Shown one piece after another: positions 46,849 through 56,124 of a DNA stretch of 64,000 nt. Position 1 is the stretch's first letter. Every line of letters starts with the position of its first letter. Origin of the DNA: Lactobacillus sp. PV012 (lineage in GTDB: Bacteria; Bacillota; Bacilli; Lactobacillales; Lactobacillaceae); contig NZ_CP041983.1 in NCBI RefSeq assembly GCF_014522325.1, forward strand, positions 930,001-994,000. The letters run 5' to 3'. Position numbers and translations under genes: made by a program. The notes below the pieces were generated by a model. That model searched no databases and was not told the origin of the DNA. It saw only the letters and a program-made list of their open reading frames with translations.

Positions 46849-47244
46849 TTAAAATCTTCTTGCTAAATCCATTTCTCTAACTAGCAAATCTGTAAATTCA
46901 TTCAAAGCATCTGATAACTCTTCAGCTTTAATTCTTTCTTTTACAAACTCACCGCGTGCATTCATTGCCACTCCGTAATTAGCAGCGAGGGCAGCTAATT
47001 GTTGTGCTAAATCTTGGACATTAGCTAATGAACGAGCAATATGGTAACTAGTTAAATCACGATCTGATAATGTAAAAGTATTATCTTCATGTGGAGTCAA
47101 GTAAAAATTAATTCCGTTTCCTAAACCGTTAACATTATCAGTATAAATAATATATTCATCAGTTTCTGTTGGCTCAATAGAAAAACGGGTATCATCCCAA
47201 TCTTTCCAATAATTGTCTAATAATGAAATTAATGGATCTTCCAT
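46849..47244 (-). CDS. DUF1828-like protein B
   Basis: 131 residues from ATG 47242-47244 (MEDPLISLLDNYWKDW), chosen for the AAAGGAG 8 nt upstream; a longer in-frame start lacks this. EYIIYTDNVNGLG then FYLTPHEDNTFTLSDRDL resembles the ligand-like half of DUF1828, and the rest is helical. Function unknown. Paralogous in layout to protein A. Confidence 0.6.
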   Translation of the reverse strand: MEDPLISLLDNYWKDWDDTRFSIEPTETDEYIIYTDNVNGLGNGINFYLTPHEDNTFTLSDRDLTSYHIARSLANVQDLAQQLAALAANYGVAMNARGEFVKERIKAEELSDALNEFTDLLVREMDLARRF

Positions 47245-47322
47245 TTTAATCACTCCTTTATAACTCTCTTTCTTTATTATAATCATTCTTTAGCGAAAAA
47301 AGAATTAAAAGGATTTTTAATG

Positions 47323-47553
47323 TTAAAATAATCCACTCCCAATTACAAGTACTATCACCATCACTGCTAGTGCAATAACAATAGGAAGGTTTTCACTTCC
47401 TTGATGAGCTTTAACTAGTTTTTGATAATTTTTTTCTTCCTTTACCAACTTATTTTGTTCTTGCGCAATTAAAGGTTCGTATTTTGTCGTAACATTTTGC
47501 TTTTGTTGTTGGAGTTTTTGGTATTTTGCTACTTCTGTTTCAATATCATTCAT
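47323..47553 (-). CDS. Small coiled-coil, tail-anchored membrane protein
   Basis: 76 aa: an N-terminal coiled coil rich in Q/K/E (about 1-50) and a C-terminal TM helix (about 56-74, VIALAVMVIVLVIGSGLF). Its start overlaps the NERD gene by 8 bp, which suggests a joint complex. Not recognised. Confidence 0.65.
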   Translation of the reverse strand: MNDIETEVAKYQKLQQQKQNVTTKYEPLIAQEQNKLVKEEKNYQKLVKAHQGSENLPIVIALAVMVIVLVIGSGLF

Positions 47554-49375
47554 TTTTAGTTATCGCATCAATAAAGGTATAATCATGAGTTTGTAATTGA
47601 TTATTGTAATATGCTTTTGCTTGAGCAAATCCTTTATCGACTGCTTTCACCTCTTTTAATGCATCTTCTTGAGCCTTTAAAGTTTCAAGTTCATGTTCAA
47701 GTCCAATTAAGTGTTTTAAAGCTTCATTCAAAGTTTGCAATTCTTTTGTTAAAGAAGTTACCTTATTAATAATCTCTTTGAATTCCTTATCAGTAACTTC
47801 CCCACCCCAAAAGACCAAGTTACCTGCATGGCCTTTATTAGCACGATCTTTACTTTTTTCAATCAATACCTCACCAATTGCTTTAACTTCTTCATCAGTT
47901 AAACTCACTGGCACATCTGTCTTCACACCGTTAGAGACTACTAACTGCACATCTGCTAACTTTAAGACGTGGGCACCTTTTTGAGTATAGAGTTCACTAT
48001 TTTTAAAGGTGAAGTTTTGCTTACTTCTACTAATGAATACTACTAAATTATGAACTAGATATTGACCTGCAGGTTTTTTAAGTAAGTTTTTGATAACAGG
48101 ATTATCAGACTTTCGAAGTGCATAACCAATCGCATCCCTGTGCTTGGCAATTTGACTACTAATATCTTGATAACCACTACTTACATTATATAAACGAGAA
48201 GTAATTGTTCTTACTTTAGTTTCAATACAGAAAATTCCCTTATTAGAAACAACTAAGTTATCAATTTGATTACTATTTAAAGATGGTCCCTTATTATCAT
48301 AAGGATAGGGCAGAATCACATTGTGGCCAATATATTTTCCTTGTCCAATTTGGCGTAACTTCTTGTCAACTAATAATTCACCTAGTTCACCAGCATACTT
48401 ATTACTTAAACTAGTAATATCATGTTCAGTTAGTTCTAAGGTTTTTTCTGGTAACACTAGATCTAAAGTTTTAAAATTCTGCTCTTTTAACTTATTAAAT
48501 TCAGCAAGTTCCTTATTTAAAGCAAGGTAATACTTTTGTACTTCTTTTAAGCCTAAAATATTATCTTTTGACAAATTATTATCATGATCTAGACCAAAAT
48601 ATTTTCGACTAACTGTCTCAGCATTAATTAAGGACTTATTAGCCAAATCATCTTTAAACCAATGACCGTCACTATCTTTTCTTAAAAACCAATTACTAGC
48701 TGCATCTTGAATCTTCTTAATAACTACCACTTGATGATGCAACTTATTCTTCAATTGTTGGTAATACCAGTTCTTTGAAGTAAGTTGCGCCTCAATAGTT
48801 TCCTTTGCTGGTAAGTTATGAAGGTCAATTGTACCTTGATAGTTTGAATGATATTCAAATTTAGGTGGATTTTCTCTAAAGTCTACTCTGGTATAAGTAT
48901 CAGGCGTTAAAAAATGCCAAAATTGTAAAATATGACCTTTGCTATTGTAAATGAGTTGGTATTTTAAACTTTTAGCATCATATATTTTACGAATTACTAA
49001 AGTTTGCTGATTGTGATAAGTAGAAATTTCATAGGTTTGAACTGAAAGATCTTCCGAATTAGGGAATTGATAAGGAAAGTGTCGTTTCTTTAAATTAGAA
49101 ACCAACTTATTTTCTTGCTCATCAATTTGTTCTAATTCCTTTGTTTGTTCCTTTTTTAAAGAGCCAATTTTTTCTTGAAGCTGAGTAACACGTTGTTCTT
49201 GTTTAGCTAAATTTCCTTTATCTTTAACTAAATATGAGCTTGCCCAATATACTATTGCTCCTAATAGAATTGCCCCTAAATCTACTAAAAATTTATTTTT
49301 TAAAAATAAAAGCAGCGTAATCAAACCTAAAACTACAATCACTTTCCAACTATTAAGTGATCCTTTTAATTTCAT
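47546..49375 (-). CDS. Membrane-anchored NERD-domain protein
   Basis: 609 aa. Two TM helices (about 11-27 and 31-50), a coiled coil (about 52-98), an alpha/beta linker region (100-320), a NERD nuclease-related domain (about 322-440) and a second helical coil (530-600). The NERD core keeps the PD-(D/E)xK residues: GELGELLVD (Glu ~330), Asp372 of QIDNLVVSNKG and ExK in CIETK (385-387). Such proteins may act on nucleic acid at the membrane; no substrate is known. Overlaps the small coiled-coil gene. Confidence 0.8.
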   Translation of the reverse strand: MKLKGSLNSWKVIVVLGLITLLLFLKNKFLVDLGAILLGAIVYWASSYLVKDKGNLAKQEQRVTQLQEKIGSLKKEQTKELEQIDEQENKLVSNLKKRHFPYQFPNSEDLSVQTYEISTYHNQQTLVIRKIYDAKSLKYQLIYNSKGHILQFWHFLTPDTYTRVDFRENPPKFEYHSNYQGTIDLHNLPAKETIEAQLTSKNWYYQQLKNKLHHQVVVIKKIQDAASNWFLRKDSDGHWFKDDLANKSLINAETVSRKYFGLDHDNNLSKDNILGLKEVQKYYLALNKELAEFNKLKEQNFKTLDLVLPEKTLELTEHDITSLSNKYAGELGELLVDKKLRQIGQGKYIGHNVILPYPYDNKGPSLNSNQIDNLVVSNKGIFCIETKVRTITSRLYNVSSGYQDISSQIAKHRDAIGYALRKSDNPVIKNLLKKPAGQYLVHNLVVFISRSKQNFTFKNSELYTQKGAHVLKLADVQLVVSNGVKTDVPVSLTDEEVKAIGEVLIEKSKDRANKGHAGNLVFWGGEVTDKEFKEIINKVTSLTKELQTLNEALKHLIGLEHELETLKAQEDALKEVKAVDKGFAQAKAYYNNQLQTHDYTFIDAITKNE

Positions 49376-49476
49376 TGCTTTAATTTCTTTCTAGAATTTA
49401 AGATTAAATCTTCCTATTAAAATTATAGCAAGATTTTTACTTAACAGCCACGTTACTTACTCAATATTATTGAACT

Positions 49477-50406
49477 TTATGAGTACTCAGCATTTAATCC
49501 ACTTTTTATTGTAAAATATTTTAATTTTCCATCTTTCAAATAATTCCTTACCTGAAACCATTGTCGACATCTTTTACTATAAAAATTGAAATTTTGTTTA
49601 AAGGTTGGATTAAATTGATTAATCGTCTTCCTTTGCTTAGTAAACTGCAGATTATTTTCATTCCATATTTTTTGGATACATTCCAAACTATCTTTTGGAT
49701 CTAATAATAAATTATTACTTTGATAACGTAGCTCGCTAATCTTCCCTTTCTTAACTAAATAAGAAATCTGCGGAAGTTCTTTATTAACGTAAAACTGTTT
49801 TCTTTTCTCAACCAAGTTTAAATTGATCTTTTTTCCTGGTAATAAATTACTTTGCTTTTTCACATGCTGACGATAAGCGGTTGAATTATTAAAAATAGTT
49901 ATCACATCTACAGTTCGATGACTATCTTCCAAATTTAAAAATAGCTCCTGTTGGGAAGCAGGTAAAGAAAAAGAAATCTTAGTTACCTTATTAGGCTCAA
50001 CACTAACAGTTCTGATTAAGTGATTAAAACCTGTCTTGTTACCAGATAAAACTTTAACTTCTCCGACTCTTAATCCCTTCAACTTTAAAGTATAGTCTCC
50101 TGCTTGATCAGTTTTAAATTGATAGTTTTCTCCATTATAATCTTCTGGCTTGGCCACAACGTCAAAAAAACTTGATCGGGTTTCTGACAATGTGGCATGT
50201 GGCAAGCTCTCATGAAGTTTATTAAAACTTTGCCATCCCTGATAACCTGATCCTAAAGCAATCAAGAGTAAAACTATTCCCCCACTTAAAGCTAGCTTTC
50301 TTTTGCTTTTAACCGCATAAGATGTAAAAACTATTGCTAGAAAAATAGCTCCTAGCGCTAGGCCAAAAGCTAGATATATTTGTTCTTGATAATTCAAAGA
50401 AAACAT
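49477..50406 (-). CDS. Unknown protein with two N-terminal TM helices
   Basis: 309 aa, not recognised. TM helices at about 9-30 and 38-56, then a beta-rich extracellular region with an Ig/Big-like stretch (QAGDYTLKLKGLRVGEVKVL; TKISFSLPASQQELFLNL) and a basic C-terminal part that ends in a possible cysteine-bearing RCRQWFQ. The start is 8 bp after the stop of the 95-aa gene upstream, with a weak RBS, so it is probably coupled. Confidence 0.6.
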   Translation of the reverse strand: MFSLNYQEQIYLAFGLALGAIFLAIVFTSYAVKSKRKLALSGGIVLLLIALGSGYQGWQSFNKLHESLPHATLSETRSSFFDVVAKPEDYNGENYQFKTDQAGDYTLKLKGLRVGEVKVLSGNKTGFNHLIRTVSVEPNKVTKISFSLPASQQELFLNLEDSHRTVDVITIFNNSTAYRQHVKKQSNLLPGKKINLNLVEKRKQFYVNKELPQISYLVKKGKISELRYQSNNLLLDPKDSLECIQKIWNENNLQFTKQRKTINQFNPTFKQNFNFYSKRCRQWFQVRNYLKDGKLKYFTIKSGLNAEYS

Positions 50407-50414
50407 AATTTTAA

Positions 50415-50702
50415 TTATTTATCTTCTTGATCATAGATTGTTTGTAGCTTATCAACATATTTTCTTAAATCAAGGTTACCACTGGTGCCACCTTTTGCTA
50501 CATTTGAAAACAATTCATAACCAATATTTAAATCATCAGGCGTTTGAATTCCTTCTAAATCACTGTCAGTAATCATTTCAGCTTCTTGTCCTGATGCTCT
50601 AAAAATTGTTACTAAGAGATAGGCAATATCCACATTAGTAAATTTATGAGCTTTCATGTTTTTGGCTATCATCATTAAAAATGGTAACGAATAGTCTCCC
50701 AT
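50415..50702 (-). CDS. Unknown 95-aa soluble protein
   Basis: Helical acidic protein (MGDYSLPFLMMIAKNMKAHK...) with no recognised domain, signal peptide or TM. AAAGGAG lies before the ATG. It precedes the 309-aa membrane protein by 8 bp and probably forms an operon with it. Confidence 0.6.
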   Translation of the reverse strand: MGDYSLPFLMMIAKNMKAHKFTNVDIAYLLVTIFRASGQEAEMITDSDLEGIQTPDDLNIGYELFSNVAKGGTSGNLDLRKYVDKLQTIYDQEDK

Positions 50703-50793
50703 AAAATCCTTACTCCTTTAAATTTCTTCCAGATATCGTATATAATTGTAGCATTTTTTTGAGATAAATGCTTGTCGATTCAAAAGGAGCCTT

Positions 50794-51446
50794 TTATTTT
50801 TGCTGTCCTTTTGATGCTAAAAGAAGAGAATTTAAATTTGCAGAAGGATATTTAATATTAATTTTGTCTAGCGCTGACAACTTGTTTTCTGCTCTATAGA
50901 GGGCCTTTTCGATCTCAATCGAACTAGCAGTCTTAGCAATGAATAAATTTAATTTTTTCTCTTGGTGATACTTTCTTAATTTTTCATAAATTTCTGAACT
51001 AATATTATCTTTGACCACAATCACTATTTCTGCACCAGCAATTGCAGATGTAATTGTTTCTTTTGCCTCATTGCCTAAAAGCCTTACTTGCCCATTATGA
51101 GCCTTAATTATTTTTTGACCAATTCGGCCAATTTTATCTTGAGCATAGACTAAAGCCACTTGTTTATGATGCAAATTAAAATCTAATTGGGGCACGTACA
51201 ACACATTACTATGTAACTGTTCATTTAAGTGATGTTGTTTAGGAAAGGATTTACTTTTTTGAGAATCTTTAACTTTTGATTTCTTTGCAGGCAGCTTAAC
51301 ATTTTTTCTAGTGTTGGCTTTTGTTTAAGTGAATCTTGATATACTTTTACAATCAAATCTAAAGCCTGAATGCTCTGACTAAGTGACTGCTGGCTAGCTG
51401 TGGTTGATTTCATTAAGTTAATGACATCATTACGGTAATCATACAT
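50794..51446 (-). pseudogene. DUF2325 protein gene with a frameshift
   Basis: Two reading frames joined at about 51310-51330. The 5' frame (51225-51446) encodes MYDYRNDVINLMKSTTASQQ...SLKQK and then runs into stop with non-native sequence. The other frame continues as a lysine-rich linker (ANTRKNVKLPAKKSKVKDSQ) and a DUF2325 domain (VALVYAQDKIGRIGQKIIKA; AEIVIVVKDNISSEIYEKL) to 50794. That frame has a TAA directly upstream of the junction and no SD, so it is not a separate gene. One missing A in CAAAAG explains it; the restored product would be 217 aa. Confidence 0.7.
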
Positions 51447-51535
51447 TGTTAAAATTCCTTTTATTTAGCGTTCGTTATATTAATCATACCAAAAACAGTG
51501 GATTTTATTCTTCCTTTTTTGCTATTTTCACTTAT

Positions 51536-51973
51536 CTAGCGAGCAATTAATTTATAATAACTTCCTTTTTCATCTACAATTGCTTTTAACTCATATTCTT
51601 TTCCAGTATTATCACTGACATCGCCAATTTCGATTTCACCATATCCTTTTTCAGGATCAGTAATTTTTAATTCTTCAAATTCATTTTTGAAAAATTTACT
51701 CATTATCTTTCTTTTAACTTTAACATCCTTAGCTCTTTCATAAGCTGCTGCTAAGGTATATCCCTCATCTAAATTATGTTTAATAATTGCTATAAAATAT
51801 ACTGTAATTAAGTTATATCTTCTCACTCCACTATTTTCTTTTAAAGGTGCAATATAACCTTTTTGCTCCCAATAGCGCAATTGTCTTGGCGATACACCTA
51901 CCACATTACTAACTTCTCCAATGCTAATTCCAGTATTATGGGCCAAAGAAAAGAAGGTATCTTTTAATTCCAT
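51536..51973 (-). CDS. MerR-family transcriptional regulator
   Basis: 145 aa with a MerR winged HTH (14-80: ISIGEVSNVVGVSPRQLRYWEQKGYI, then R-R-Y wing). The C-terminal 60 residues contain no cysteines, so it is not a metal sensor of the classic kind. It is divergent from the MFS exporter gene and probably controls it. Confidence 0.85.
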   Translation of the reverse strand: MELKDTFFSLAHNTGISIGEVSNVVGVSPRQLRYWEQKGYIAPLKENSGVRRYNLITVYFIAIIKHNLDEGYTLAAAYERAKDVKVKRKIMSKFFKNEFEELKITDPEKGYGEIEIGDVSDNTGKEYELKAIVDEKGSYYKLIAR

Positions 51974-52076
51974 TATTATTCCTCTCTAATTGTATTAATC
52001 TTAAGCCCCATTTTAAATTGTTTTGATAAATTATGCAACATTATTGTTAATTTGTATAACTTATTTGTAAGATAAT

Positions 52077-52104
52077 TTGACATTTTATTTAAAAATGCTA
52101 AATT
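52077..52104 (+). promoter_or_regulatory. Promoter of the MFS exporter gene
   Basis: TTGACA (52077-52082) and TAAATT (52099-52104) with a 16-bp spacer, about 40 bp before the TTG start, in the divergent MerR region. AT-rich sequence around TTGTATAACTTATTTGTAA may be the regulator site. Confidence 0.55.
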
Positions 52105-52145
52105 AAATAGTGGACTTTATATTAAATTAGAAAGAAGGACTCCTA

Positions 52146-53618
52146 TTGAACTCAACTCCTACTGATATTCATGGAAAAAGTTATAATAGAAATCTCTTAG
52201 TTCTTGTGTTGATTGTAGGATCATTTTGTACCGTACTAAATGGTACACTTTTATCAACTGCCCTACCTTCAATTATGAGAACTTTTGATTTATCAACTGC
52301 CACTGCTGAATGGCTTTCTACCTCATTTCTATTAGTTAATGGGGTTATGATTCCAATTTCTGCGTGGCTAATTAACCGTTTTGGTTCTCGCAAAATGTAC
52401 TTAACAGCAATGTCTGTTTTCTTTACTGGAACTGTGATTGCTGCGATTGCTCCTAACTTTGGTACTTTACTTGCCGGAAGAATTATTCAAGGACTAGGAG
52501 TTGGTGTAACTATGCCACTACTTCAAACTATTATGTTAACTATTTTCCCACCTGATAAACGTGGTGCTGCCATGGGAACGGTGGGAATCGTTATTGGACT
52601 AGCACCAGCTATTGGTCCTACTTTATCCGGTTGGATTGTTGACAACCTTTCTTGGCGATACTTATTTAGCATTATTGCTCCAATCGCTGGTTTAGTAGTC
52701 ATTTTGGCCTTCTTTTTAATTAAAGATGTCTTACCTACTAAAGATGAAAAAATTGACATTTGGTCAGTTGTAACTTCAACTTTTGGCTTTGGAAGTTTAT
52801 TATACGGTTTTTCCGAAGCTGGTAATAAAGGTTGGACTAATCCCGAAATTTTAGGCTTTATAATTTTTGGGACAATTTTTGTAATCTTATTTGGAATTCG
52901 TCAACTAAGAATGAAAGTTCCATTTTTAGATATTACCGTCTTCAAACATTTTGAATTTTCTTTGGCTGCTGCTTTAAGTGGAATTACCAACTTGGCAATG
53001 GTTGGAATTGAAATGGTGTTACCACTTTATTTACAAAACTTACGTGGAATTTCAGCCTTCCGTTCAGGATTAATGTTACTGCCTGGTGCGTTAATGATCG
53101 GGATTATGGCTCCAATTAGTGGTCGTATTTTCGATAGATATGGTGCGCGCAAGATGGCAATTACGGGGATGGTTTTACTTACTTTAGGAACAATTCCTTT
53201 CATCTTCTTGACTGATAATAGTTCTTATACCATGATTACCATCTTGTATGCCGTCCGGATGGTTGGAGTAGCTTTAGTCATGATGAACGTAACTACTTCA
53301 GGGATGAACTCACTTCCTCTTAATAAAATGTCTCATGGTACTGCAGTTAACAATACCTTTAGACAAGTATTGAGTTCAATTGGTACTGCTATCTTGGTTT
53401 CGGTATTAACTACTACTACCAAGAATAATATGCCAACTAAGCATTTACTTCATACTTCACCACTTCAATATAAAAATGATGCTATCAATGCCACTTTAGC
53501 TGGATTTAGAGCTTCATTTGCAATTAGTATTGTCTTTGCTTTAATTGCCTTAATTCTTACTTTCTTCTTAAAGAAAGGTAACCGTGCTCGTGAAATCGAG
53601 AAAGGAGGCCAACAATAA
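52146..53618 (+). CDS. MFS drug exporter, DHA2 (EmrB/QacA) family
   Basis: 490 aa with 14 TM helices. Motifs seen are the TM1 motif LNGTLLSTALPSIMRTF, the loop 2-3 motif A NRFGSRKMY and motif C in TM5 (GVGIVIGLAPAIGPTLSGWIV). Start TTG 52146-52148, preceded by GAAGGA. A DUF4811 gene overlaps its stop, a pairing common in lactobacilli. Substrate unknown. Confidence 0.9.
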   Translation: MNSTPTDIHGKSYNRNLLVLVLIVGSFCTVLNGTLLSTALPSIMRTFDLSTATAEWLSTSFLLVNGVMIPISAWLINRFGSRKMYLTAMSVFFTGTVIAAIAPNFGTLLAGRIIQGLGVGVTMPLLQTIMLTIFPPDKRGAAMGTVGIVIGLAPAIGPTLSGWIVDNLSWRYLFSIIAPIAGLVVILAFFLIKDVLPTKDEKIDIWSVVTSTFGFGSLLYGFSEAGNKGWTNPEILGFIIFGTIFVILFGIRQLRMKVPFLDITVFKHFEFSLAAALSGITNLAMVGIEMVLPLYLQNLRGISAFRSGLMLLPGALMIGIMAPISGRIFDRYGARKMAITGMVLLTLGTIPFIFLTDNSSYTMITILYAVRMVGVALVMMNVTTSGMNSLPLNKMSHGTAVNNTFRQVLSSIGTAILVSVLTTTTKNNMPTKHLLHTSPLQYKNDAINATLAGFRASFAISIVFALIALILTFFLKKGNRAREIEKGGQQ

Positions 53619-54196
53619 TGATTATTGCCATTTTAATTGTAGCGGCCATCTTATTTATTTACTTTAATGTCATCTCTGGCAAAGCTCATACTCTGCTTGC
53701 TTGGATAGCTCTAATTTTTGTTGGCCTTTCAATTGCTGGGATCACCCTCCATGATTGCAGCCACTACGGTATGAAAGAAAAAGTTCAAACTCATACTACT
53801 ACTCTTTCATCTAGCGCTAGTCCTCAACTACCCCTTTTACTTTACCAACCTCTTGGTAATGGAACCGAAAAAATTTATCTTTATAAGACGAGCGATAAAC
53901 AAAACAAGCCTCAAGCTATCAAAACCGATAAAATGAAAGTTGAGGTCAAACAAGGAGCCACTCCTAGATTAAAAATTACTACTACTCGTTATACCTATAA
54001 AAATGACTGGAATAAAATTTTATTTGAAATTTTTGGTCACAACAATGAATTAAAAGAACGTAAATATACTTTCTACGTTCCTAAAAACTGGAAAGTTCTT
54101 TCTGTCAAACAAGCTCAAGAACTCCAAAAGAAAATGCAAGCTCAAGCAGCTTTAATGAAGAAAAAGCAACTAGCTGCTCAAAAAGCTCAAAAATGA
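53618..54196 (+). CDS. DUF4811 membrane-anchored protein
   Basis: 192 aa with two N-terminal TM helices (about 2-19 and 24-43) and an extracellular region ending in an alanine/lysine/glutamine-rich tail. The start overlaps the exporter stop (TAATG), and a GGAGG lies just upstream. Recognised by context and layout as DUF4811, which often accompanies EmrB-type exporters; its role is not known. Confidence 0.75.
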   Translation: MIIAILIVAAILFIYFNVISGKAHTLLAWIALIFVGLSIAGITLHDCSHYGMKEKVQTHTTTLSSSASPQLPLLLYQPLGNGTEKIYLYKTSDKQNKPQAIKTDKMKVEVKQGATPRLKITTTRYTYKNDWNKILFEIFGHNNELKERKYTFYVPKNWKVLSVKQAQELQKKMQAQAALMKKKQLAAQKAQK

Positions 54197-54202
54197 ACCA
54201 AC

Positions 54203-54245
54203 TAAAAAGGAAGTTAACTCAATTAAGAGCTAACTTCCTTTTTAG
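54203..54245. terminator. Bidirectional terminator after DUF4811 gene
   Basis: Long inverted repeat AAAAAGGAAGTTA(A)CTC / GAG(C)TAACTTCCTTTTT with a 6-nt loop, flanked by A and T tracts. Confidence 0.9.
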
Positions 54246-54250
54246 TAGCA

Positions 54251-54460
54251 TTAATCTTCTTTAGGAGCTTCAACTGTGATATCTTCGTCATCATCAGTTT
54301 CTTCTTCAGGAGTTGAAAGTGTGCCTTCTTCAATGACATCACCATTTTCATCTTCTAAAGTACCATAGTAATCTCTTGCTTTCTTAACACCAAGTGCAAT
54401 TGCTGCAGCTCCTACTAAAGCGCCAGTAATACCTAAAAAGATTCCAAGTTTTTTACTCAT
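54251..54460 (-). CDS. Small membrane protein with acidic tail
   Basis: 69 aa: one N-terminal TM helix with MSKKLGIFLGITGALVGAAA, then an acidic tail rich in D/E (EETDDDEDITVEAPKED). Start ATG 54458-54460, with GAGGTG 8 nt upstream; an earlier in-frame ATG lacks an SD. Resembles small YtxH-like membrane proteins; function unknown. Confidence 0.75.
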   Translation of the reverse strand: MSKKLGIFLGITGALVGAAAIALGVKKARDYYGTLEDENGDVIEEGTLSTPEEETDDDEDITVEAPKED

Positions 54461-54552
54461 TTTTAACACCTCATTCATTAAACTTTATTTCTGAATTCAC
54501 TTTTATTATAGTCCCTTAGCTTTTGAAATTCACTTAATACGACTTAGCAAAT

Positions 54553-55524
54553 CTATCCTAACTTTAGGCCAGCTTGAACATAAGCTTTTTCTACTACATC
54601 CATTACTGCATCACTATGGTCAAGACGTTTTTTAACTTCAGCCATATCATGTTCTTCAATCATGCGATTAAATTCTTCAAATTCTTCTCGCATTCGGTGT
54701 GTATATGGGTTATCAGCTACTTCTTTAATCTTATCTTGACCACGATAGATTTCAAAAGAATTTAATTCATTTGTTGGTCCTTTAACAATAATTGAACCCT
54801 TTTCTCCTTCAATAGTTGAAGTAATTGGTGCACTGCAATCTTTAGCTGCAATCAATACCGCCTTAAAATCTCCATAGTCCATGGTTAAAATACCAGAAGT
54901 ATCAATTCCATTTTGAATGTTTGGTAAATAATTTACCTTTTTAGGTTTGCCAAACAACCCTACTACAAAATGAATATTATAAACATTTAAATCCATTAAT
55001 GCACCGCCAGCTTTTTTAGGATCAAAAACTGGTAAAATATTTCCTGCTTTGAAGTCATCATAGCGGTGAGAATATTGTGAAAAGTTCATCGAAACAATTC
55101 TAACTGGACCCAAGTCTTTTAGATTTTCTTTGATTTTCTTGTAGTTAGTTAAATATTGGTTAGTAATTGCTTCAACTAGTACTAAATCTTTAGCTAAAGC
55201 TTGTCCTTGCAATTCTTTTAATTGATCATAGTAAACTGTAAATGGCTTTTCACAGATTACATTTTTATTAGCATCTAATGCTTTTTTAGCATAAGCATAG
55301 TGGAGAAGGTTAGGTACTGCAATATAAACTGTATCAATATCTGCCTCCCTTAAAGCTTCATCATAATCCAAATAGATCTTTTTAATTCCATATTCAACTT
55401 GGAGTTCTTTCATTACTGATTCATTACGTCCAGTAATTCCTACTAGCTCAATTCCCTTTATTTCTTTAGCAATTTTTAGCCAATCATGCACAATGAATCC
55501 TGATCCTGCTACTAATAACTTCAT
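54553..55524 (-). CDS. Gfo/Idh/MocA family oxidoreductase
   Basis: NAD(P)-dependent dehydrogenase of sugars or inositols, 323 aa. Rossmann fold begins KLLVAGSGFIVHDW, the catalytic EKP motif is NVICEKPF (~90-97), and the C-terminal GFO_IDH_MocA domain has GGALMDLNVYNIH. Substrate unknown. Next to GNAT and DsbA genes in the same direction. Confidence 0.9.
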   Translation of the reverse strand: MKLLVAGSGFIVHDWLKIAKEIKGIELVGITGRNESVMKELQVEYGIKKIYLDYDEALREADIDTVYIAVPNLLHYAYAKKALDANKNVICEKPFTVYYDQLKELQGQALAKDLVLVEAITNQYLTNYKKIKENLKDLGPVRIVSMNFSQYSHRYDDFKAGNILPVFDPKKAGGALMDLNVYNIHFVVGLFGKPKKVNYLPNIQNGIDTSGILTMDYGDFKAVLIAAKDCSAPITSTIEGEKGSIIVKGPTNELNSFEIYRGQDKIKEVADNPYTHRMREEFEEFNRMIEEHDMAEVKKRLDHSDAVMDVVEKAYVQAGLKLG

Positions 55525-55540
55525 TATCTTACCTCATTTC

Positions 55541-56062
55541 TTACTCGCGAATATCTTCATAAACGTATGAAATTTCTTTAGGCCGATATACCCCATTTAA
55601 TTGTCCTACTCGTTTAAATCCCATCTTATCAATCAAATGTTGCATTGCCTTATTATCTTCGTGTGTATCAATCCGGATACTATCAATATCTTGACGATGA
55701 TCACGAATATAACTAATTACTGCTGCTAAGAGTTTAGTTGCATATCCGTGACCCGCATGCTGTGAATGAATTGCTACTCGATGAATGACAACGTATTTAT
55801 CGGTGTCAACTAACCATTTTCCTTCAAGTTGGTCATAAGAAGGATCTGGTGCTTCAACCACTGAAATTGCTCCAACAGTTTCGCCGTCATCAGAGACTGC
55901 TAAATAGGCAAAGCCTTTTTCAATATCCTCCTTAATTTGATCTGGTGATGGATAGTCTCCTTGCCACTGGTCAACTCCATGTTCGGCAAGTTGATTTGCC
56001 CCATCTTTTAAAATAGACATAATTTGGTCAAAATCTGACATTGTTGCTTGTCTTAACTTCAT
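55541..56062 (-). CDS. GNAT family N-acetyltransferase
   Basis: 173 aa with a GNAT fold: beta strands KYVVIHRVAIHSQHAGHGYA, the acetyl-CoA P-loop motif HAGHGYATKLL and the IRIDTHEDNKAMQHLIDKMGF end typical of amine acetyltransferases. Substrate unknown. 16 bp before the Gfo/Idh/MocA gene. Confidence 0.88.
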   Translation of the reverse strand: MKLRQATMSDFDQIMSILKDGANQLAEHGVDQWQGDYPSPDQIKEDIEKGFAYLAVSDDGETVGAISVVEAPDPSYDQLEGKWLVDTDKYVVIHRVAIHSQHAGHGYATKLLAAVISYIRDHRQDIDSIRIDTHEDNKAMQHLIDKMGFKRVGQLNGVYRPKEISYVYEDIRE

Positions 56063-56124
56063 TTTTCGCCATCCTTTCTGCTTTCAAAAATATTATATCC
56101 AAAACCAGATAATTCTCTCAACCT

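Noticed and set aside
51225..51446. Separate 73-aa gene
   Set aside because: It is the 5' piece of the frameshifted DUF2325 gene; its last residues have no domain character, and the linker continues smoothly in the other frame.
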